Source of the DNA: an uncultured Erysipelotrichaceae bacterium
GTDB taxonomy: Bacteria; Bacillota_I; Bacilli_A; Erysipelotrichales; Erysipelotrichaceae
Assembly: GCA_947575425.1 (NCBI GenBank)
Contig: CANPNQ010000097.1
Coordinates: 1 to 5,374 of the forward strand
Reading direction: 5' to 3'
Length of the DNA: 5,374 bases
Part shown: positions 5,255 to 5,374 of the stretch, piece after piece
Layout of the letters: each line of letters begins with the position of its first letter
How positions within the stretch are numbered: position 1 is the first letter of the stretch
Notes under the pieces: generated by a model
What the model was told of the DNA's origin: nothing
Database searches by the model: none
Seen by the model: only the letters and a program-made list of their open reading frames with translations
Made by a program: the position numbers and the translations under genes

Positions 5255-5374
5255 ATGAACTATCATGGTAAAATTATGATGGAAAACGGAGCGGTAATTC
5301 CCTTTGAACTCTATCCGCAGGAAGCATCGATCACCGTGGAAAACTTTGTGAAGCTGGTGAAAGAAGGCTATTAT
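5255..5374 (+). CDS. Cyclophilin-type peptidyl-prolyl cis-trans isomerase (3' end missing)
   Basis: Only the first 40 codons are present; the frame is open to the window edge. AAAGGAG (5241-5247) precedes the ATG at 7-base spacing. The sequence 'MENGAVIPFELYPQEASITV' followed by 'ENFVKLVKEGYY' is the typical opening of short bacterial cyclophilins: a beta hairpin, then the 'A-P-x-T-V-x-N-F' helix, here with S-I in place of A-P. There is no signal peptide, so it is a cytoplasmic form that catalyses proline isomerisation during folding. The catalytic Arg and the 'FHR' motif lie beyond the window. The 28-base gap after the protease stop, with no terminator, suggests co-transcription. Confidence 0.9.
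   Translation, partial: MNYHGKIMMENGAVIPFELYPQEASITVENFVKLVKEGYY

Overview
The window looks like a chromosomal stretch of a low-to-moderate GC Bacillota. Genes have strong AGGAGG-type ribosome binding sites and sigma-A promoters with TATAAT boxes, all convincing genes are on the + strand, and GC looks like the mid-40s percent by eye. Protein style and gene content would fit Erysipelotrichia or a relative, but that placement is an inference.

Layout. (1) Positions 2-1135 are the 3' part of a large repeat protein, cut by the window edge. It consists of Cna-B/SpaA-like beta domains repeating every 105-108 residues, and it ends without an LPXTG or membrane anchor. A hairpin terminator follows at 1153-1185. 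(2) Positions 1136-1448 hold no convincing gene. They contain that terminator, a strong promoter (TTGACA-16-AATAAT with a TGn extension), a second TATAAT box and a 10-bp dyad just before the next gene. (3) Positions 1449-3143 encode a 564-residue protein of the PEP carboxykinase/HPr kinase superfamily. The PEPCK metal-binding and PEP-binding residues are in register, the P-loop is HPr-kinase-like, and there is an extra helical N-terminal region. (4) Positions 3144-3304 contain a possible 25-codon small ORF with a perfect Shine-Dalgarno, then the promoter and ribosome binding site of the next gene. (5) Positions 3305-4045 encode a seven-helix Bax inhibitor-1 (TMBIM/YetJ) family membrane protein, closed by a long hairpin terminator. 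(6) Positions 4046-4230 hold that terminator, a possible 18-codon hydrophobic peptide and an extended -10 promoter. (7) Positions 4231-5226 encode a cytoplasmic, internally duplicated retropepsin-like aspartic protease with two DSGA active-site motifs and two DGILG motifs. (8) From 5255 to the window edge is the start of a cyclophilin-type peptidyl-prolyl isomerase, 28 bases behind the protease and probably in its operon.

The genes do not form one obvious pathway. Terminators and promoters divide them into at least four transcription units: the repeat protein, the PEPCK-like gene, the BI-1 gene, and the protease plus isomerase. The last pair suggests a protein-folding or turnover theme. The items most worth attention are the PEPCK/HPrK hybrid, the two-lobed aspartic protease, and the loss of the predicted isopeptide residues in the middle repeat of the Cna-B-like protein.
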